The notes beneath the pieces were generated by a model. It worked only from the letters and a program-made list of their open reading frames with translations. It was not told the origin of the DNA and searched no databases. A program made the position numbers and the translations under genes. Positions 17,394-26,813 of a stretch of 64,000 nt of DNA are shown here, in pieces. The stretch comes from Paracidovorax konjaci (GTDB lineage: Bacteria > Pseudomonadota > Gammaproteobacteria > Burkholderiales > Burkholderiaceae_C), in the NCBI RefSeq assembly GCF_900112675.1, contig NZ_FOMQ01000005.1:310001-374000 (forward strand), read 5' to 3'. The first letter of the stretch is position 1, and every line of letters starts with the position of its first letter.

Positions 17394-17821
17394 TCGCCGC
17401 CTTCCGCTCGCGGCAGTTCCTGGCCTTCCTCGTGACGGGCGGCGTGGCCGCGCTCGCCAACTTCGGCTCGCGCATCGTGTTCAGCCAGTGGATGCCGTTC
17501 TCCACCGCGGTGATCGCGGCGTACTGCGTGGGCATGTGCACGGCCTTCGTGCTCGCGCGCGCCTTCGTCTTCAAGGCCAGCACGCAGTCCACGCACAAGT
17601 CGGCAATGTTCTTCGTGCTGGTGAACCTGTTGGCCGTGGCACAGACCTGGGCCGTGAGCATGGCCCTGCTGAAGTGGCTGCTGCCCGCGCTCGGCACCAC
17701 GACCTTCGCGCCCGAGATCGCGCACGCCGTGGGCGTGGTGGTGCCCGTGTTCACGAGCTACCTGGGCCACAAGCGCTGGTCCTTCGCCGAAAAGCCCGCG
17801 CAGCCCGGCGCCCCCGGCTGA
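17390..17821 (+). CDS. GtrA-family membrane protein
   Basis: 143 residues, four membrane segments. GtrA proteins accompany polyprenyl-phosphate sugar transfer and are thought to flip or position the lipid-linked sugar. The start is GTG at 17390, overlapping the previous stop (GTGA). [19 protein letters not shown] is a typical GtrA N-terminus, and the end ([12 protein letters not shown]) is the family's C-terminal signature. Confidence 0.88.
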   Translation: MIAAFRSRQFLAFLVTGGVAALANFGSRIVFSQWMPFSTAVIAAYCVGMCTAFVLARAFVFKASTQSTHKSAMFFVLVNLLAVAQTWAVSMALLKWLLPALGTTTFAPEIAHAVGVVVPVFTSYLGHKRWSFAEKPAQPGAPG

Positions 17822-17831
17822 CCGCGCGGCC

Positions 17832-18785
17832 ATGACCCCGCGCGCCGCCCTCGCCGCCGCCCTCGCCTGCACGGCCGCCTACGTGGCGGCGCTGGTGTGG
17901 GCCGATGCGCACAACCAGGTCTTCGCCCAGTTGCCGCGCGTGGCCGCCTGGGTGCCCGGCATGGCGGCCATCTCCTTCGCCTCGTACGGCCTGCGCTATG
18001 CGCGCTGGCAATGGCTGCTGCGCCGCGCGGGCCACCGCGTGCCGGGTGCGGCGGGGTTCGCGGGCTACCTCGCGGGCTTTGCCTTCACGGCCACGCCGGG
18101 CAAGGTGGGCGAGCTGGTGCGAGCGCGGTACTTCGCGCGCTGGGGCGTGCCGGCCGCGCGCACGCTTTCGGCCTTCGTCTACGAGCGCGCGTTCGACCTG
18201 ATCGCGGTGGCGCTGCTCGCGGCGCTGGCCATTCCGTCGATGCGGCTCTTCGGCATCGTGCTGGGCTTCGTGGCGGGGCTGATCGGCGCCGTCGCGGTGG
18301 TGGCCGCGCGCCCCGGCGTGCTGCTGCGGCTCGCGGCCCGGCTGCGCCGGGCGGGCTGGCGGCGCACGGCGCGCGCGGGCCGCACGCTGGCGCGGGGGCT
18401 GGCGGGCTGCCGGCTCTGGCTCACGCCGCGCGACATCGCGGTTTCGTTCGCGCTCGGGCTCGCCGCGTGGACGGCCATCGCGGCGGCCTTCGCGTGGCTG
18501 CTGCAGGGCCTGGGCACCGCGCTGCCGCTGGCGGCCGCGCTCTCCACCTACCCCACGGCCATGCTGGCCGGCGCGGCATCGATGCTGCCCGCGGGCATCG
18601 GCACCACCGAGGCCACCATCGTCGCGCTGCTGGCGCTGCATGCCGTGCCGCTGGGCACCGCGGCGCTCGCCGCCGTGGGCGTGCGCTTCGCCACGATGTG
18701 GTTCGCCGTGGCCTGCGGCTTCGGTGCCATGGCCTGGCTGGAGCGCACGGGCCGCCCGCGCGCCGCCGCGGGCGAGGCGCATTAG
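17832..18785 (+). CDS. Lysylphosphatidylglycerol synthase TM-region / UPF0104 family membrane protein
   Basis: 317 residues, about eight membrane segments. The AGFAFTATPGKVGELVRARYFA motif (GK.GE) and the late MLPAGIGTTEATIVALL are characteristic of the LPG_synthase_TM family, many of which sit in glycan loci as proposed lipid-carrier transporters. It begins 10 nt after the gtrA stop and ends the locus; parB faces it from the other strand 43 nt away. Confidence 0.82.
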   Translation: MTPRAALAAALACTAAYVAALVWADAHNQVFAQLPRVAAWVPGMAAISFASYGLRYARWQWLLRRAGHRVPGAAGFAGYLAGFAFTATPGKVGELVRARYFARWGVPAARTLSAFVYERAFDLIAVALLAALAIPSMRLFGIVLGFVAGLIGAVAVVAARPGVLLRLAARLRRAGWRRTARAGRTLARGLAGCRLWLTPRDIAVSFALGLAAWTAIAAAFAWLLQGLGTALPLAAALSTYPTAMLAGAASMLPAGIGTTEATIVALLALHAVPLGTAALAAVGVRFATMWFAVACGFGAMAWLERTGRPRAAAGEAH

Positions 18786-18828
18786 AACGCCCGGGAAGGC
18801 CCTTGCGCCCCGGCGGGCACCCTCGGGG

Positions 18829-19767
18829 TCAGCCTTCCCTGCGCAGGCGTTCGATGAGGCCGTTGAGGGCCTCCAGCGAGCCGAACTGGATCGCCAGCTC
18901 GCCCACTTCCTCGGTCCGGCCACCGCGCTTGACGCGCTTTTTCACGCGCACCTCCACCTCGGCCATGAGCAGGTCGGAGAGTTCTTCCTCCACGCGCTTG
19001 AGGTCGCGCGACTTCGCATCCTTGCGCGCCTTCTGCGGCGCGAGGCTGAATTCGGCACCGATCTTCTTGACCAGCCCCTCGGCCTCGCGCACCGAGAGCT
19101 TGCGCGCCGCGATCTGGTTGCCGGCCGTGATCTGCGCGGCGCGGTCCAGCGACAGCAGCGCGCGCGCGTGGCCCATGTCGATGTCGCCCGCCATGAGCAT
19201 GGTCTGCACGGGCTCGGCGAGGTTCAGCAGGCGCAGCAGGTTGCTGGCGGCGCTGCGCGAGCGGCCCACGGCCTGCGCGGCCTGCTCGTGCGTGAGGCCG
19301 AACTCCTTCACGAGCCGCGCGAGGCCCTGGGCCTCTTCGAGCGGGTTCAGGTCCTCGCGCTGGATGTTCTCGATGAGCGCCATCGCCGCGGCGGACTCGT
19401 CGGGCACGTCGCGCACCAGCACCGGCACCTCGGCCAGCCCCGCGATGCGCGCGGCCCGGAAGCGCCGCTCGCCCGCGATGATCTCGTAGCGGCCCGCGTT
19501 CTCGCCCTGCGCCAGCCGGCGCACGAGGATCGGCTGCATGATGCCCTGGGCCTTGATGCTCTCGGCCAACTCGTAGAGCGCGCCCTCGTCCATGCGGGTG
19601 CGCGGCTGGTAGATGCCGGGCACCATGTCGTCCAGCGCCAGCGCGGCAGGCGCGCCGGCGGCCGAAGCCCCCGCGGCGCCGTCCTGCGCACCGGACGGTT
19701 CCGCGACCTTGGGGCCGAGCAGCGCTTCGAGGCCGCGCCCGAGGCCCTTGGGTTTCTTGGTTGCCAT
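18829..19767 (-). CDS. parB: Chromosome-partitioning protein ParB
   Basis: 312 residues. The start at 19767 matches the family N-terminus KKPKGLGRGLEALLG, where ParA-interacting residues lie. The CTP-binding/hydrolysis box is AGERRFRAARIAGL (C-box with GERRxRA), followed by the helix-turn-helix region (EEAQGLARLVKEFGLTHEQA, then GRSRSAASNLLRL) that reads parS, and a C-terminal dimerisation domain. It spreads from the parS sites listed at 22481–27492 and works with ParA. Unusually, two genes separate it from parA. Confidence 0.96.
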   Translation of the reverse strand: MATKKPKGLGRGLEALLGPKVAEPSGAQDGAAGASAAGAPAALALDDMVPGIYQPRTRMDEGALYELAESIKAQGIMQPILVRRLAQGENAGRYEIIAGERRFRAARIAGLAEVPVLVRDVPDESAAAMALIENIQREDLNPLEEAQGLARLVKEFGLTHEQAAQAVGRSRSAASNLLRLLNLAEPVQTMLMAGDIDMGHARALLSLDRAAQITAGNQIAARKLSVREAEGLVKKIGAEFSLAPQKARKDAKSRDLKRVEEELSDLLMAEVEVRVKKRVKRGGRTEEVGELAIQFGSLEALNGLIERLRREG

Positions 19768-19798
19768 GCGATGTGATCCGAAATGAAAGTGTGAAAAG

Positions 19799-20284
19799 TC
19801 AGCGGGCAGCGCCGGTTGCCGCGGCACCGCGGTGACGGGCCCAGCGCAGCAGCAGCGCCCGCTGCCCCCAGAAGAGCACGGCCAGGGCACCCAGCACCCA
19901 GGCCCAGTTCGACGGCTCGAAGCCGGGCTGGCCATGGCGCACGGGCAGGCCCGTGGCTTCGACCAGCAGCGCGGCCTCCAGCACCGCCAGAAGCGCCGCG
20001 GCAACGGACAGCGCAGCAGCCCGGCCCGGCGCCACGGCCGGCACGGTGCCGGCCGCGGCGCGGCGATGGCGCGCCAGCCGCACGCAGATGCCGAGGCCCA
20101 CCAGGGCGAGCAGCCCCGCCAGGGCCACCTTGCCCACCGCCAGCGCGGCCGACGCGGAAAAGAGCGCGCCGCCACCGGCGACGATCTGCACGCCCTCGGC
20201 CAGCGCGGAGGCGATGCGGGCACGCCGGCCGCCGGACGCGGATGCACGGACGGGCGGGGGCCCGCCGGAGCGCCGCCAGCGCAT
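19799..20284 (-). CDS. Small membrane protein of unknown function
   Basis: 161 residues. Hydrophobic segments around 45–70 (GKVALAGLLALVGLGICV), 90–110 (AAALSVAAALLAVLEAALLV) and 125–145 suggest three membrane helices. No family recognised. The ATG at 20284 overlaps the hydrolase stop by one base (TGATG), so the two are translationally coupled. It lies 31 nt before parB, within the parA–parB interval. Confidence 0.68.
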   Translation of the reverse strand: MRWRRSGGPPPVRASASGGRRARIASALAEGVQIVAGGGALFSASAALAVGKVALAGLLALVGLGICVRLARHRRAAAGTVPAVAPGRAAALSVAAALLAVLEAALLVEATGLPVRHGQPGFEPSNWAWVLGALAVLFWGQRALLLRWARHRGAAATGAAR

Positions 20285-20826
20285 CACCGCGGCTCCGTCC
20301 ACGGAGCCAGCAGCGCATGCCCCTCGGCCCAGTCGCCCAGCCCGGAGGCGGCATTCAGGTGGCCGCGCGCGCCCGCGTCCACGAAGCGCGCGCCCCAGGC
20401 GGACGCCAAGTCCCGCGCGCGCTCCAGGCTGCAGTACGGGTCGTCCTGGCTGCCCACCAGCGTGGCCGGGAACGGCAGCGGCTGGCGCGCGATGGGCGAC
20501 CAGCCGGGCAGCATTTCGGCAATGTCGGGCCGGTCCACGTCGCCGGGCGCCACCAGCAGCGCGCCGCGCACCTTGGCCGCGTGCCGCGTGTGCGCCGCCC
20601 ACCAGGCCGTCAGGATGCAGCCCAGGCTGTGGGCCACCAGCAGCACGGGGCCGTCGGCGTCGCCCACCACCTCCTCCAGGCGGGCCGACCAGTCGCCACG
20701 CAGCGGGTGCATCCAGTCGTGCTGCTCCACGCGCCGGTAGCCGTACAGGCGCTCCCAGCGGCTTTGCCAATGGTCGGGGCCGGAGTTCTGCCAGCCCGGC
20801 AGGACGAGGATGTTGCTGGTATTCAT
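20284..20826 (-). CDS. RBBP9/YdeN-family alpha/beta hydrolase
   Basis: 180 residues, the usual size of this family. LVLPGWQNSGPDHWQSRWE is the family N-terminal signature; the nucleophile elbow is LLVAHSLGCI (Ser near 81), the Asp lies in GSQDDPYC and the His in GARGHLNAASGLGDW. Serine hydrolase activity is expected; the substrate is unknown. A copy of the repeated intergenic element sits directly upstream (20836–20871) and could carry its promoter. Confidence 0.88.
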   Translation of the reverse strand: MNTSNILVLPGWQNSGPDHWQSRWERLYGYRRVEQHDWMHPLRGDWSARLEEVVGDADGPVLLVAHSLGCILTAWWAAHTRHAAKVRGALLVAPGDVDRPDIAEMLPGWSPIARQPLPFPATLVGSQDDPYCSLERARDLASAWGARFVDAGARGHLNAASGLGDWAEGHALLAPWTEPR

Positions 20827-20835
20827 GCTACTTTA

Positions 20836-20871
20836 TTGATAGCAAACTATTGAATGGATCCGGCGGCATGG
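20836..20871 (+). repeat. Repeated intergenic element, copy 1
   Basis: TTGATAGCAAACTATTGAAT (20836–20855) followed by GGATCCGGCGGCATGG. The same order recurs at 48777, 54996 and 57071. Read on the minus strand it contains TTTGCTATCAAT, similar to an extended –10 (TGnTATnnT), 10 nt before the hydrolase ATG, so it may act as a promoter here. Confidence 0.6.
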
Positions 20872-20936
20872 AGCACATTTCATGCCGAACCATGACTTTG
20901 GGGGCCTCGGGGCACCCGGGGTGCCGCCGGGCCGGC

Positions 20937-21707
20937 TCACATGCGCTTGACGCGCTTGACCATCTCCCGTGCGAAGTCCACGAAGGCCTGGCTCCCCTTG
21001 GCGCCAGGGTCGAACACCACGCCCGGCAGCCCGTAGCTCGGCGCCTCCGCCAGGCGCACGTTGCGCGGGATCACGGTGTCGAACACCTTGTCGCCGAAGT
21101 GGTCCTTGAGCTGTTCGCTGACCTGGTTCTGCAGCGTGATGCGCGGGTCGAACATGACGCGCAGCAGGCCGATGATCTGCAGGTCCTTGTTGAGGTTGGC
21201 GTGCACCTGCTTGATGGTGTTGACGAGGTCGGTGAGGCCTTCGAGCGCGAAGTACTCGCACTGCATCGGCACGATCACGCCGTGCGCGCTGCACAGTCCG
21301 TTGAGGGTCAGCATCGAGAGGCTGGGCGGGCAATCGACGAGGATGAAATCGAAGTCCTTGTCCACCGCCGCCAGCGCGCTCTTCAGGCGCCGCTCGCGCT
21401 GCTCCAGCGCCACCAGCTCCACCTCGGCGCCGGCCAGTTCGCGGTTGGCACCCAGCACGCGGTAGCCGCAGGCCTCCGACAGCACGGCCGCTTCCTGCAC
21501 CGACGCAGATTCCAGCAGCACGTCGTACACCGTGAGTTCGAGCGAGCGCTTGTCCACCCCCGAGCCCATGGTGGCGTTGCCCTGGGGATCAAGGTCCACC
21601 AGCAGCACGCGCTGGCCCACCTTCGCAAGCCCCGCGGCGAGGTTGACGGAGGTGGTCGTCTTGCCGACGCCGCCCTTCTGGTTGGCAATGCAGAAAATCT
21701 TGGCCAT
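20937..21707 (-). CDS. parA: Chromosome-partitioning ATPase ParA
   Basis: 256 residues. Deviant Walker A KGGVGKTTTSVNLAAGLA near residue 11, ILVDCPPSLS as Walker B and RLAEAPSYGLP in the C-terminal region identify a chromosomal ParA (Soj type) without an N-terminal HTH. It forms the nucleoid gradient that moves ParB–parS complexes. Separated from parB by two small genes on the same strand, where most genomes have them adjacent. Confidence 0.97.
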   Translation of the reverse strand: MAKIFCIANQKGGVGKTTTSVNLAAGLAKVGQRVLLVDLDPQGNATMGSGVDKRSLELTVYDVLLESASVQEAAVLSEACGYRVLGANRELAGAEVELVALEQRERRLKSALAAVDKDFDFILVDCPPSLSMLTLNGLCSAHGVIVPMQCEYFALEGLTDLVNTIKQVHANLNKDLQIIGLLRVMFDPRITLQNQVSEQLKDHFGDKVFDTVIPRNVRLAEAPSYGLPGVVFDPGAKGSQAFVDFAREMVKRVKRM

Positions 21708-21763
21708 GGAGAGAGAAGAAAGAGAGAAGCGGGAAAGACGGTGGCGTCAGCTTGCGCGCCGCG

Positions 21764-22378
21764 CTACCGGGACACGGCCAGCTTGATGCCGAACCCGATC
21801 AGGAAGACGCCTGCGAGCTTTTCCAGCGCCCGGGCCACGGCCGGCCGGGCACGCATGCGCTCGGCCATGCGGTGCGTGAGCAGCACCACGGCCAACCCGT
21901 AGAGGAAGGTGAGCGCCGCGATGGTGGCGGCCATCACACCGAAGGTCAGCAGCCCGCGGTGCCGGGCCGGATCGACGAACAGCGGAAAGAAGGCCATGTA
22001 GAAAACGATGGCCTTGGGGTTGAGCACGGTGATGAACGCGGCCTGGCGGAAGTAGTGGCGCGGCTGGATGGTGAGCACGGGCGCCGACCCGGGCCGCGCC
22101 AGCAGCATCTTCGCGCCCATCCACGCCAGGTAGGCCGCTCCGAGCCATTGCACCGCATGGAAGACGGCCGGCATCGCCGCGAGCAGGGCCGCCACGCCAG
22201 CCACGGCCATCCACAGCAGCACCTGATCGCCCGCGATCACGCCCAGCGTGGCCGCCAGTCCGGCGCGCACGCCGCCCTTGCCCGTGGAGGTGACGAGCGC
22301 CAGATTGCCCGGGCCGGGAATGGCCAGGAACAACACGATGGCGGCGACGAAGGCGCCGTAGTCCGCTATGCCAAACAT
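21764..22378 (-). CDS. LysE/RhtB-family amino-acid exporter
   Basis: 204 residues, about six membrane helices. AIPGPGNLALVTSTGKGGVR near residue 20 is the LysE signature, with LGAAYLAWMGAKML and TVLNPKAIVFYMAFFPLFV further on. Exports an amino acid or derivative; the substrate cannot be read from sequence. The start at 22378 is the ATG before the first helix. Inserted between parA and rsmG on the same strand. Confidence 0.92.
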   Translation of the reverse strand: MFGIADYGAFVAAIVLFLAIPGPGNLALVTSTGKGGVRAGLAATLGVIAGDQVLLWMAVAGVAALLAAMPAVFHAVQWLGAAYLAWMGAKMLLARPGSAPVLTIQPRHYFRQAAFITVLNPKAIVFYMAFFPLFVDPARHRGLLTFGVMAATIAALTFLYGLAVVLLTHRMAERMRARPAVARALEKLAGVFLIGFGIKLAVSR

Positions 22379-22407
22379 GAGCACCCCCGGAAAATGGAAG
22401 CGGGAGT

Positions 22408-23103
22408 TTAAGCCAGCGGTCTGCCGTGCGGCCGCATCCAGACGATGCAACGCTCGGCGTCCAGCCCCGGCACGGTCAGAGGTTCCACGTGAAACACCTC
22501 GACCTGGCGCGGCAGGGCCGCGATCTCGTCCGCGGGGTGCCTGCCCTTCATGGCGAGCCACGTACCGCCCTCGGCCAGGGCCGATTGCGACCACGTGACG
22601 AAGTCCGGCAGCGACGCGAAGGCCCGGCAGCTCACTACCTCGAACGGGCCGGACAGGCTCTCCACGCGGGCATGGATGCCGTGCAGATTGCGCAGCCGCA
22701 GCGACGCCGCCGACTGCTGGATGAACGCCGCCTTCTTGGCCACGGTGTCCACGCAACTCACGTCCAGGTCTGGGCAGCAGATGGCGAAGACCACGCCCGG
22801 CAGCCCCCCGCCGGAGCCCACGTCGAGCAGGCGGCGCACCGCGCCCGCGGGGGCGGCGCCCTGCTCCGCCAGGTGCCGGCGCAACGGCGCGACGGCGGCC
22901 AGGCTGTCGAGCAGGTGGTGCGTGAGCATCTCCTGCGGATCGCGCACGGCGGTGAGGTTGTAGACCTTGTTCCACTTCTGCAGCAGCGCGAGAAATTCGA
23001 GCAACTGCGCATGCTGCACGTCGGACAGCTGCAGGCCCAGGGCCGCGGCACCTTCGCGCAACGGAGCCGCCAGGGGCCCTGCGTCCGGTACGGCCGCCGT
23101 CAC
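22408..23103 (-). CDS. rsmG: 16S rRNA (guanine-527-N7)-methyltransferase RsmG
   Basis: 231 residues. [20 protein letters not shown] and the SAM motif [17 protein letters not shown] identify RsmG (GidB), which methylates G527 in 16S rRNA; loss gives low-level streptomycin resistance in other bacteria. The start is a GTG at 23103 overlapping the mnmG stop (GTGA), the usual coupled arrangement. A parS-like site lies inside the coding sequence near the C-terminus (22481–22496). Confidence 0.96.
   Translation of the reverse strand: MTAAVPDAGPLAAPLREGAAALGLQLSDVQHAQLLEFLALLQKWNKVYNLTAVRDPQEMLTHHLLDSLAAVAPLRRHLAEQGAAPAGAVRRLLDVGSGGGLPGVVFAICCPDLDVSCVDTVAKKAAFIQQSAASLRLRNLHGIHARVESLSGPFEVVSCRAFASLPDFVTWSQSALAEGGTWLAMKGRHPADEIAALPRQVEVFHVEPLTVPGLDAERCIVWMRPHGRPLA
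22481..22496. promoter_or_regulatory. parS-like site inside rsmG
   Basis: GGTTCCACGTGAAACA differs at two positions from the consensus TGTTTCACGTGAAACA. It codes for part of VFHVEP in RsmG. Probable ParB-binding site because three more lie within 5 kb. Confidence 0.7.
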
Positions 23104-25067
23104 GCCGCGGCCTCCGCGGCAGGCTGGGCCGTGAAGCCCCGGAAACCGCCCTTCTTCAGATGCACCAGCAGAAGCGACACGGCGGCCGGCGTCACCCCCG
23201 AGATGCGCGAAGCCTGGCCCAACGTCTCGGGGCGGTGCTTCTGCAGCTTCTGGCGCACTTCGATGGAAAGCGCGGCCACCTGCATGTAATCCAGCTCGCC
23301 CGGCAGTTGCAGGGTCTCGTAGTGCGAGGCCCGCTGCACCTCGTCCTTCTGGCGGTCGATGTAGCCCGCGTACTTGGCGGCAATTTCTACCTGCTCGATC
23401 ACCGGAGCGCTCAGTTCACCGAGTGTTTCACGTGAAACATCCGCGGAGGCGTACTTGCCGCCATCCATGCCCATGAGGGCAGCGTAGGTGACGTCCGGGC
23501 GGCGAAGCAGGTCGAAGAGGTTGTATTCGTGCTCGATGGCCTTGCCGAGTACGCGGGCGGATTCCTCGGCCGGCAGGATGCGCGGATTCACCCAGGTGGC
23601 CTTGAGGCGCTCGGTCTCCCGCGCCACGGCATCGCGTTTGCGGCTGAAGGCGTCCCAGCGTGCATCGTCCACCAGGCCCATGCGGCGGCCGGCTTCCGTC
23701 AGGCGCATGTCGGCGTTGTCTTCGCGCAGCTGGAGCCGGAACTCCGCCCGGCTCGTGAACATGCGGTAGGGCTCGGTCACGCCCTTGGTGATGAGGTCGT
23801 CCACCAGCACGCCCAGGTAGGCCTCGCCACGGCCCGGCAGCCACGACGCCTCGCCGCGGCACTGCAGGGCGGCATTGATGCCCGCGAACAGGCCCTGTGC
23901 CGCAGCCTCTTCGTAGCCCGTGGTGCCGTTGATCTGGCCCGCGAAGAAGAGGCCCTGGATCTGCCGCGTCTCGAAACTGCTTTTGAGCGAGCGCGGGTCG
24001 AAATAGTCGTACTCGATGGCGTAGCCGGGCCGCAGGATGTGCGCGTTCTCCAGCCCGCGCATGGAGCGCACGAGGTCGTACTGCACGTCGAACGGCAGGC
24101 TCGTGGAGATGCCGTTGGGGTAGAACTCGTGCGTGGTGAGGCCCTCGGGCTCCAGGAAGATCTGGTGGCTGTCCTTGTCGGCGAAGCGGTTGATCTTGTC
24201 TTCCACGCTGGGGCAGTAGCGCGGCCCCACGCCTTCGATCTTGCCGGTGAACATGGGGCTGCGGTCGAACCCCGAGCGGATGATCTCGTGCGTGCGCTCG
24301 TTGGTGTGCGTGATCCAGCACGGCATCTGGCGCGGGTGCATGGCCGCGCTGCCCATGAAGCTGAACACCGGCACGGCGCCTTCGTTCACGCCGCCCGGCA
24401 TGCCGTCGCCGGGTTGCTCCTCGCACTGGCTGAAGTCGATGCTGCGGCCGTCGATGCGCGGCGGCGTGCCGGTCTTGAGCCGACCCTGCGGCAATTGCAG
24501 CTCTTTCAGGCGTGCCGACAGACTCACTGCCGGCGGATCGCCCGCGCGGCCGGCCGCGTAGTTGTTCAGGCCCACGTGGATCTTGCCGTCCAGGAAGGTG
24601 CCCGCCGTCAGCACCACCGTGCGCGACCGGAAGCGGATGCCCACCTGCGTGACCGCGCCCACGACGCGGTCGCCCTCCACCATCAGGTCGTCCACGGCCT
24701 GCTGGAAAAGCCACAGGTTGGGCTGGTTCTCCAGCATGCGGCGGATGGCCGCCTTGTAGAGCACCCGGTCGGCCTGCGCGCGCGTGGCGCGCACGGCCGG
24801 GCCCTTGGAGCTGTTGAGGATGCGGAACTGGATGCCGCCCTCGTCCGTGGCCAGTGCCATCGCGCCGCCCAGCGCATCCACCTCCTTCACGAGGTGGCCC
24901 TTCCCGATGCCGCCGATGCTGGGGTTGCAGCTCATCTGCCCCAACGTCTCGATGTTGTGGGTGAGCAGCAGGGTCTTGCTGCCCATGCGGGCGGCGGCCA
25001 AGGCGGCTTCGGTGCCGGCATGGCCTCCGCCGACAACGATCACATCAAATTCCTGGGGGTACAGCAT
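23100..25067 (-). CDS. mnmG: tRNA uridine-5-carboxymethylaminomethyl synthesis enzyme MnmG
   Basis: 655 residues, normal length. With MnmE it installs the cmnm5 modification on U34 of several tRNAs. The FAD motif is [20 protein letters not shown] at the N-terminus; [31 protein letters not shown], and the C-terminal [16 protein letters not shown] are family signatures. The ATG at 25067 is used because the FAD motif begins nine residues later; the longer frame has no homology. A perfect parS is embedded in its coding sequence (23424–23439). Confidence 0.97.
   Translation of the reverse strand: MLYPQEFDVIVVGGGHAGTEAALAAARMGSKTLLLTHNIETLGQMSCNPSIGGIGKGHLVKEVDALGGAMALATDEGGIQFRILNSSKGPAVRATRAQADRVLYKAAIRRMLENQPNLWLFQQAVDDLMVEGDRVVGAVTQVGIRFRSRTVVLTAGTFLDGKIHVGLNNYAAGRAGDPPAVSLSARLKELQLPQGRLKTGTPPRIDGRSIDFSQCEEQPGDGMPGGVNEGAVPVFSFMGSAAMHPRQMPCWITHTNERTHEIIRSGFDRSPMFTGKIEGVGPRYCPSVEDKINRFADKDSHQIFLEPEGLTTHEFYPNGISTSLPFDVQYDLVRSMRGLENAHILRPGYAIEYDYFDPRSLKSSFETRQIQGLFFAGQINGTTGYEEAAAQGLFAGINAALQCRGEASWLPGRGEAYLGVLVDDLITKGVTEPYRMFTSRAEFRLQLREDNADMRLTEAGRRMGLVDDARWDAFSRKRDAVARETERLKATWVNPRILPAEESARVLGKAIEHEYNLFDLLRRPDVTYAALMGMDGGKYASADVSRETLGELSAPVIEQVEIAAKYAGYIDRQKDEVQRASHYETLQLPGELDYMQVAALSIEVRQKLQKHRPETLGQASRISGVTPAAVSLLLVHLKKGGFRGFTAQPAAEAAA
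23424..23439. promoter_or_regulatory. Perfect parS site inside mnmG
   Basis: TGTTTCACGTGAAACA, an exact match to the universal chromosomal parS 16-mer and a perfect palindrome. It encodes VSRET in MnmG (within [10 protein letters not shown]). ParB from the same cluster should nucleate here. Confidence 0.93.
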
Positions 25068-25268
25068 GCAGTGGCTCCGGGGCCTCGAAAGAGGGAGCGG
25101 CCCGATAGGGACAGGGCGCAGGCCGGGCCGCCGGCGGGCGCCGTGCCCGCGCGATCCGGGGGAGGCGCGGGCGGGTAGGTTGGGAAAGCCCGCGATTTTC
25201 CCACTTCGGCCCCGGGCGCGCCACTGCCGCGGCCGATGGCCCTGCCTGCGGGCTGTCTTGGCGGGCGA

Positions 25269-25284
25269 TGTTTCACGTGGAACA
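25269..25284. promoter_or_regulatory. parS-like site between mnmG and the flavin reductase gene
   Basis: TGTTTCACGTGGAACA, one mismatch to the parS consensus, in the divergent intergenic region upstream of mnmG. Confidence 0.85.
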
Positions 25285-25328
25285 CGGCTTGCAGGAATCC
25301 TGCCCTCGGGGTGTGCTGCAATCGCGCA

Positions 25329-25910
25329 ATGCCAAAACTCCTCGTTTTCGCGGGCAGCGCCCGCCAGCAATCCTTCAACCGCCGCCTGGCGCGCGCCACC
25401 GCCGACATCGCCCGCGAGGCCGGTGCGGAGGTCACGCTGCTGGAACTGTCGGATTTAGACATCCCCTTCTACAACGCCGATCTGGAATCGCAGGGCACGC
25501 CGCGCGACGTGGTGCGCCTGAAGGAGATCCTGCACGCGCACCCGGCCTGGATCGTGTGCTCGCCCGAATACAACGGCAGCTACACGGCCCTGCTCAAGAA
25601 CACCTTCGACTGGGCCTCCAGCCCCGTTGCCGGGCACCCCGTGTGGGGCGACGGCACCCTGCCCTTCCGGGGCAAGGTGGTGGGCATGCTGAGCGCCTCT
25701 CCGGGCGGGCTGGGCGGGTTGCGTTCGCAGGGCCACTTGGCGCCCCTGCTCGTCAACCTGGAGTGCTGGCTGGCCCCCAAGGCGTTCGCACTGGGCCATG
25801 CGGGCAATGCTTTCGATGCAGAGGGCGCTCTCGTGGAGCCGGCCCACCGCGACCGCGTGCGCGCGGTGGTGGACCAGGTGCTCTGGGCCGGCCAGCGCCT
25901 GGCTGGCTGA
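25329..25910 (+). CDS. NADPH-dependent FMN reductase
   Basis: 193 residues, flavodoxin-like fold. [16 protein letters not shown] binds the FMN phosphate and [18 protein letters not shown] is the second signature of the NADPH-dependent FMN/azo reductase family. The ATG at 25329 starts just before the first beta strand; the longer reading overlaps the parS site and is rejected. Followed after 13 nt by the YkgJ-type gene. Confidence 0.9.
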   Translation: MPKLLVFAGSARQQSFNRRLARATADIAREAGAEVTLLELSDLDIPFYNADLESQGTPRDVVRLKEILHAHPAWIVCSPEYNGSYTALLKNTFDWASSPVAGHPVWGDGTLPFRGKVVGMLSASPGGLGGLRSQGHLAPLLVNLECWLAPKAFALGHAGNAFDAEGALVEPAHRDRVRAVVDQVLWAGQRLAG

Positions 25911-25923
25911 GGGCCGCGGCGGC

Positions 25924-26220
25924 ATGGGCCAGGAGTGCCGGGCAGGCTGCGGGGCCTGCTGCATCGCCCCCTCCATCAGCAGCCCCATTCCGGGCATGCC
26001 CGAGGGCAAGCCCGCAGGCGTGCCCTGCGTGCAGCTCGATGCAGCGCTGCGCTGCAAGGTCTTCGGCCAGCCCGGCAGGCCGGCCGTTTGCGGATCGCTG
26101 CAGCCGGGCACGGCCATGTGCGGGGACACGCGGGCGCACGCCATCGCGTGGCTCGGCCGGCTCGAAGCCCTCACCGCGCCCGACTTGGGATCGGTCCGGC
26201 CACCCCGCGCCGGCCCGTAA
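25924..26220 (+). CDS. YkgJ-family cysteine-cluster protein
   Basis: 98 residues. Cysteines in [34 protein letters not shown] and MCGD follow the YkgJ/UPF0153 zinc- or iron-cluster pattern. Short form of the family. The ATG at 25924 is chosen because the cysteine cluster begins four residues later; upstream codons overlap the previous gene. Role unknown. Confidence 0.82.
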   Translation: MGQECRAGCGACCIAPSISSPIPGMPEGKPAGVPCVQLDAALRCKVFGQPGRPAVCGSLQPGTAMCGDTRAHAIAWLGRLEALTAPDLGSVRPPRAGP

Positions 26221-26253
26221 ACTGGGCGCTCCGCCACTGTCCAGAAAGCCGCC

Positions 26254-26724
26254 ATGTCACGCGAAGCCGAGTTTCAAGCCATTGCCCGGGAACTGGGCTA
26301 CGACTTCAACGGAGAGATCAAGATCGGCGGCAACTACACGCCCACCGTGCGCCACGGCAACGAGGTCTATGTGAGTGGCCAGATTCCCCGTGTCGGCAAC
26401 GAGGTGGTGGTGACGGGCCGCGCAGGCGGCGAGGTTCCGCTGGCCGAGGCGCAGCGCGCCGCCCGCATCTGCGCCATGCGCGCGCTCGCGCTGCTGCGGC
26501 AGACGCTGGGCTCGCTGGACCATGTAGCGCGCCTGCTGCGCATCACCGTCTATGTGCGCTCGGCCGAGGGCTTCACCCAGCAGAGCGAAGTGGCGGACGC
26601 CGCCTCCGACCTGCTGGTGCGCGTGCTGCAGGAGGCCGGCGCGCATACGCGCACTTCGGTGGGCGTGCTGGAGCTTCTCAAGGGCGCCACCGTCGAGATC
26701 GACCTGATCGCCAGCGCCTTGTAG
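26254..26724 (+). CDS. RidA/YjgF-family protein
   Basis: 156 residues. GNYTPTVRHGNEVYVSGQIP and GVLELLKGATVEIDLIASA fit the RidA family, trimeric enzymes that hydrolyse reactive enamines/imines or bind small metabolites. It is the longer YjgF subtype; the Arg usually needed for enamine deaminase activity (about 105 in RidA) aligns near RTSVGVLEL. No operon partner: 33 nt after the YkgJ gene and 89 nt before the GST gene. Confidence 0.88.
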   Translation: MSREAEFQAIARELGYDFNGEIKIGGNYTPTVRHGNEVYVSGQIPRVGNEVVVTGRAGGEVPLAEAQRAARICAMRALALLRQTLGSLDHVARLLRITVYVRSAEGFTQQSEVADAASDLLVRVLQEAGAHTRTSVGVLELLKGATVEIDLIASAL

Positions 26725-26813
26725 GCCGGCGTCTGCAACCCGGCCGGGCGGCAGCAGAGAAGCACGGTTCGCTATAGGATGCCGGGCTTGTCCATTGCCT
26801 TCAGAACCTGACC

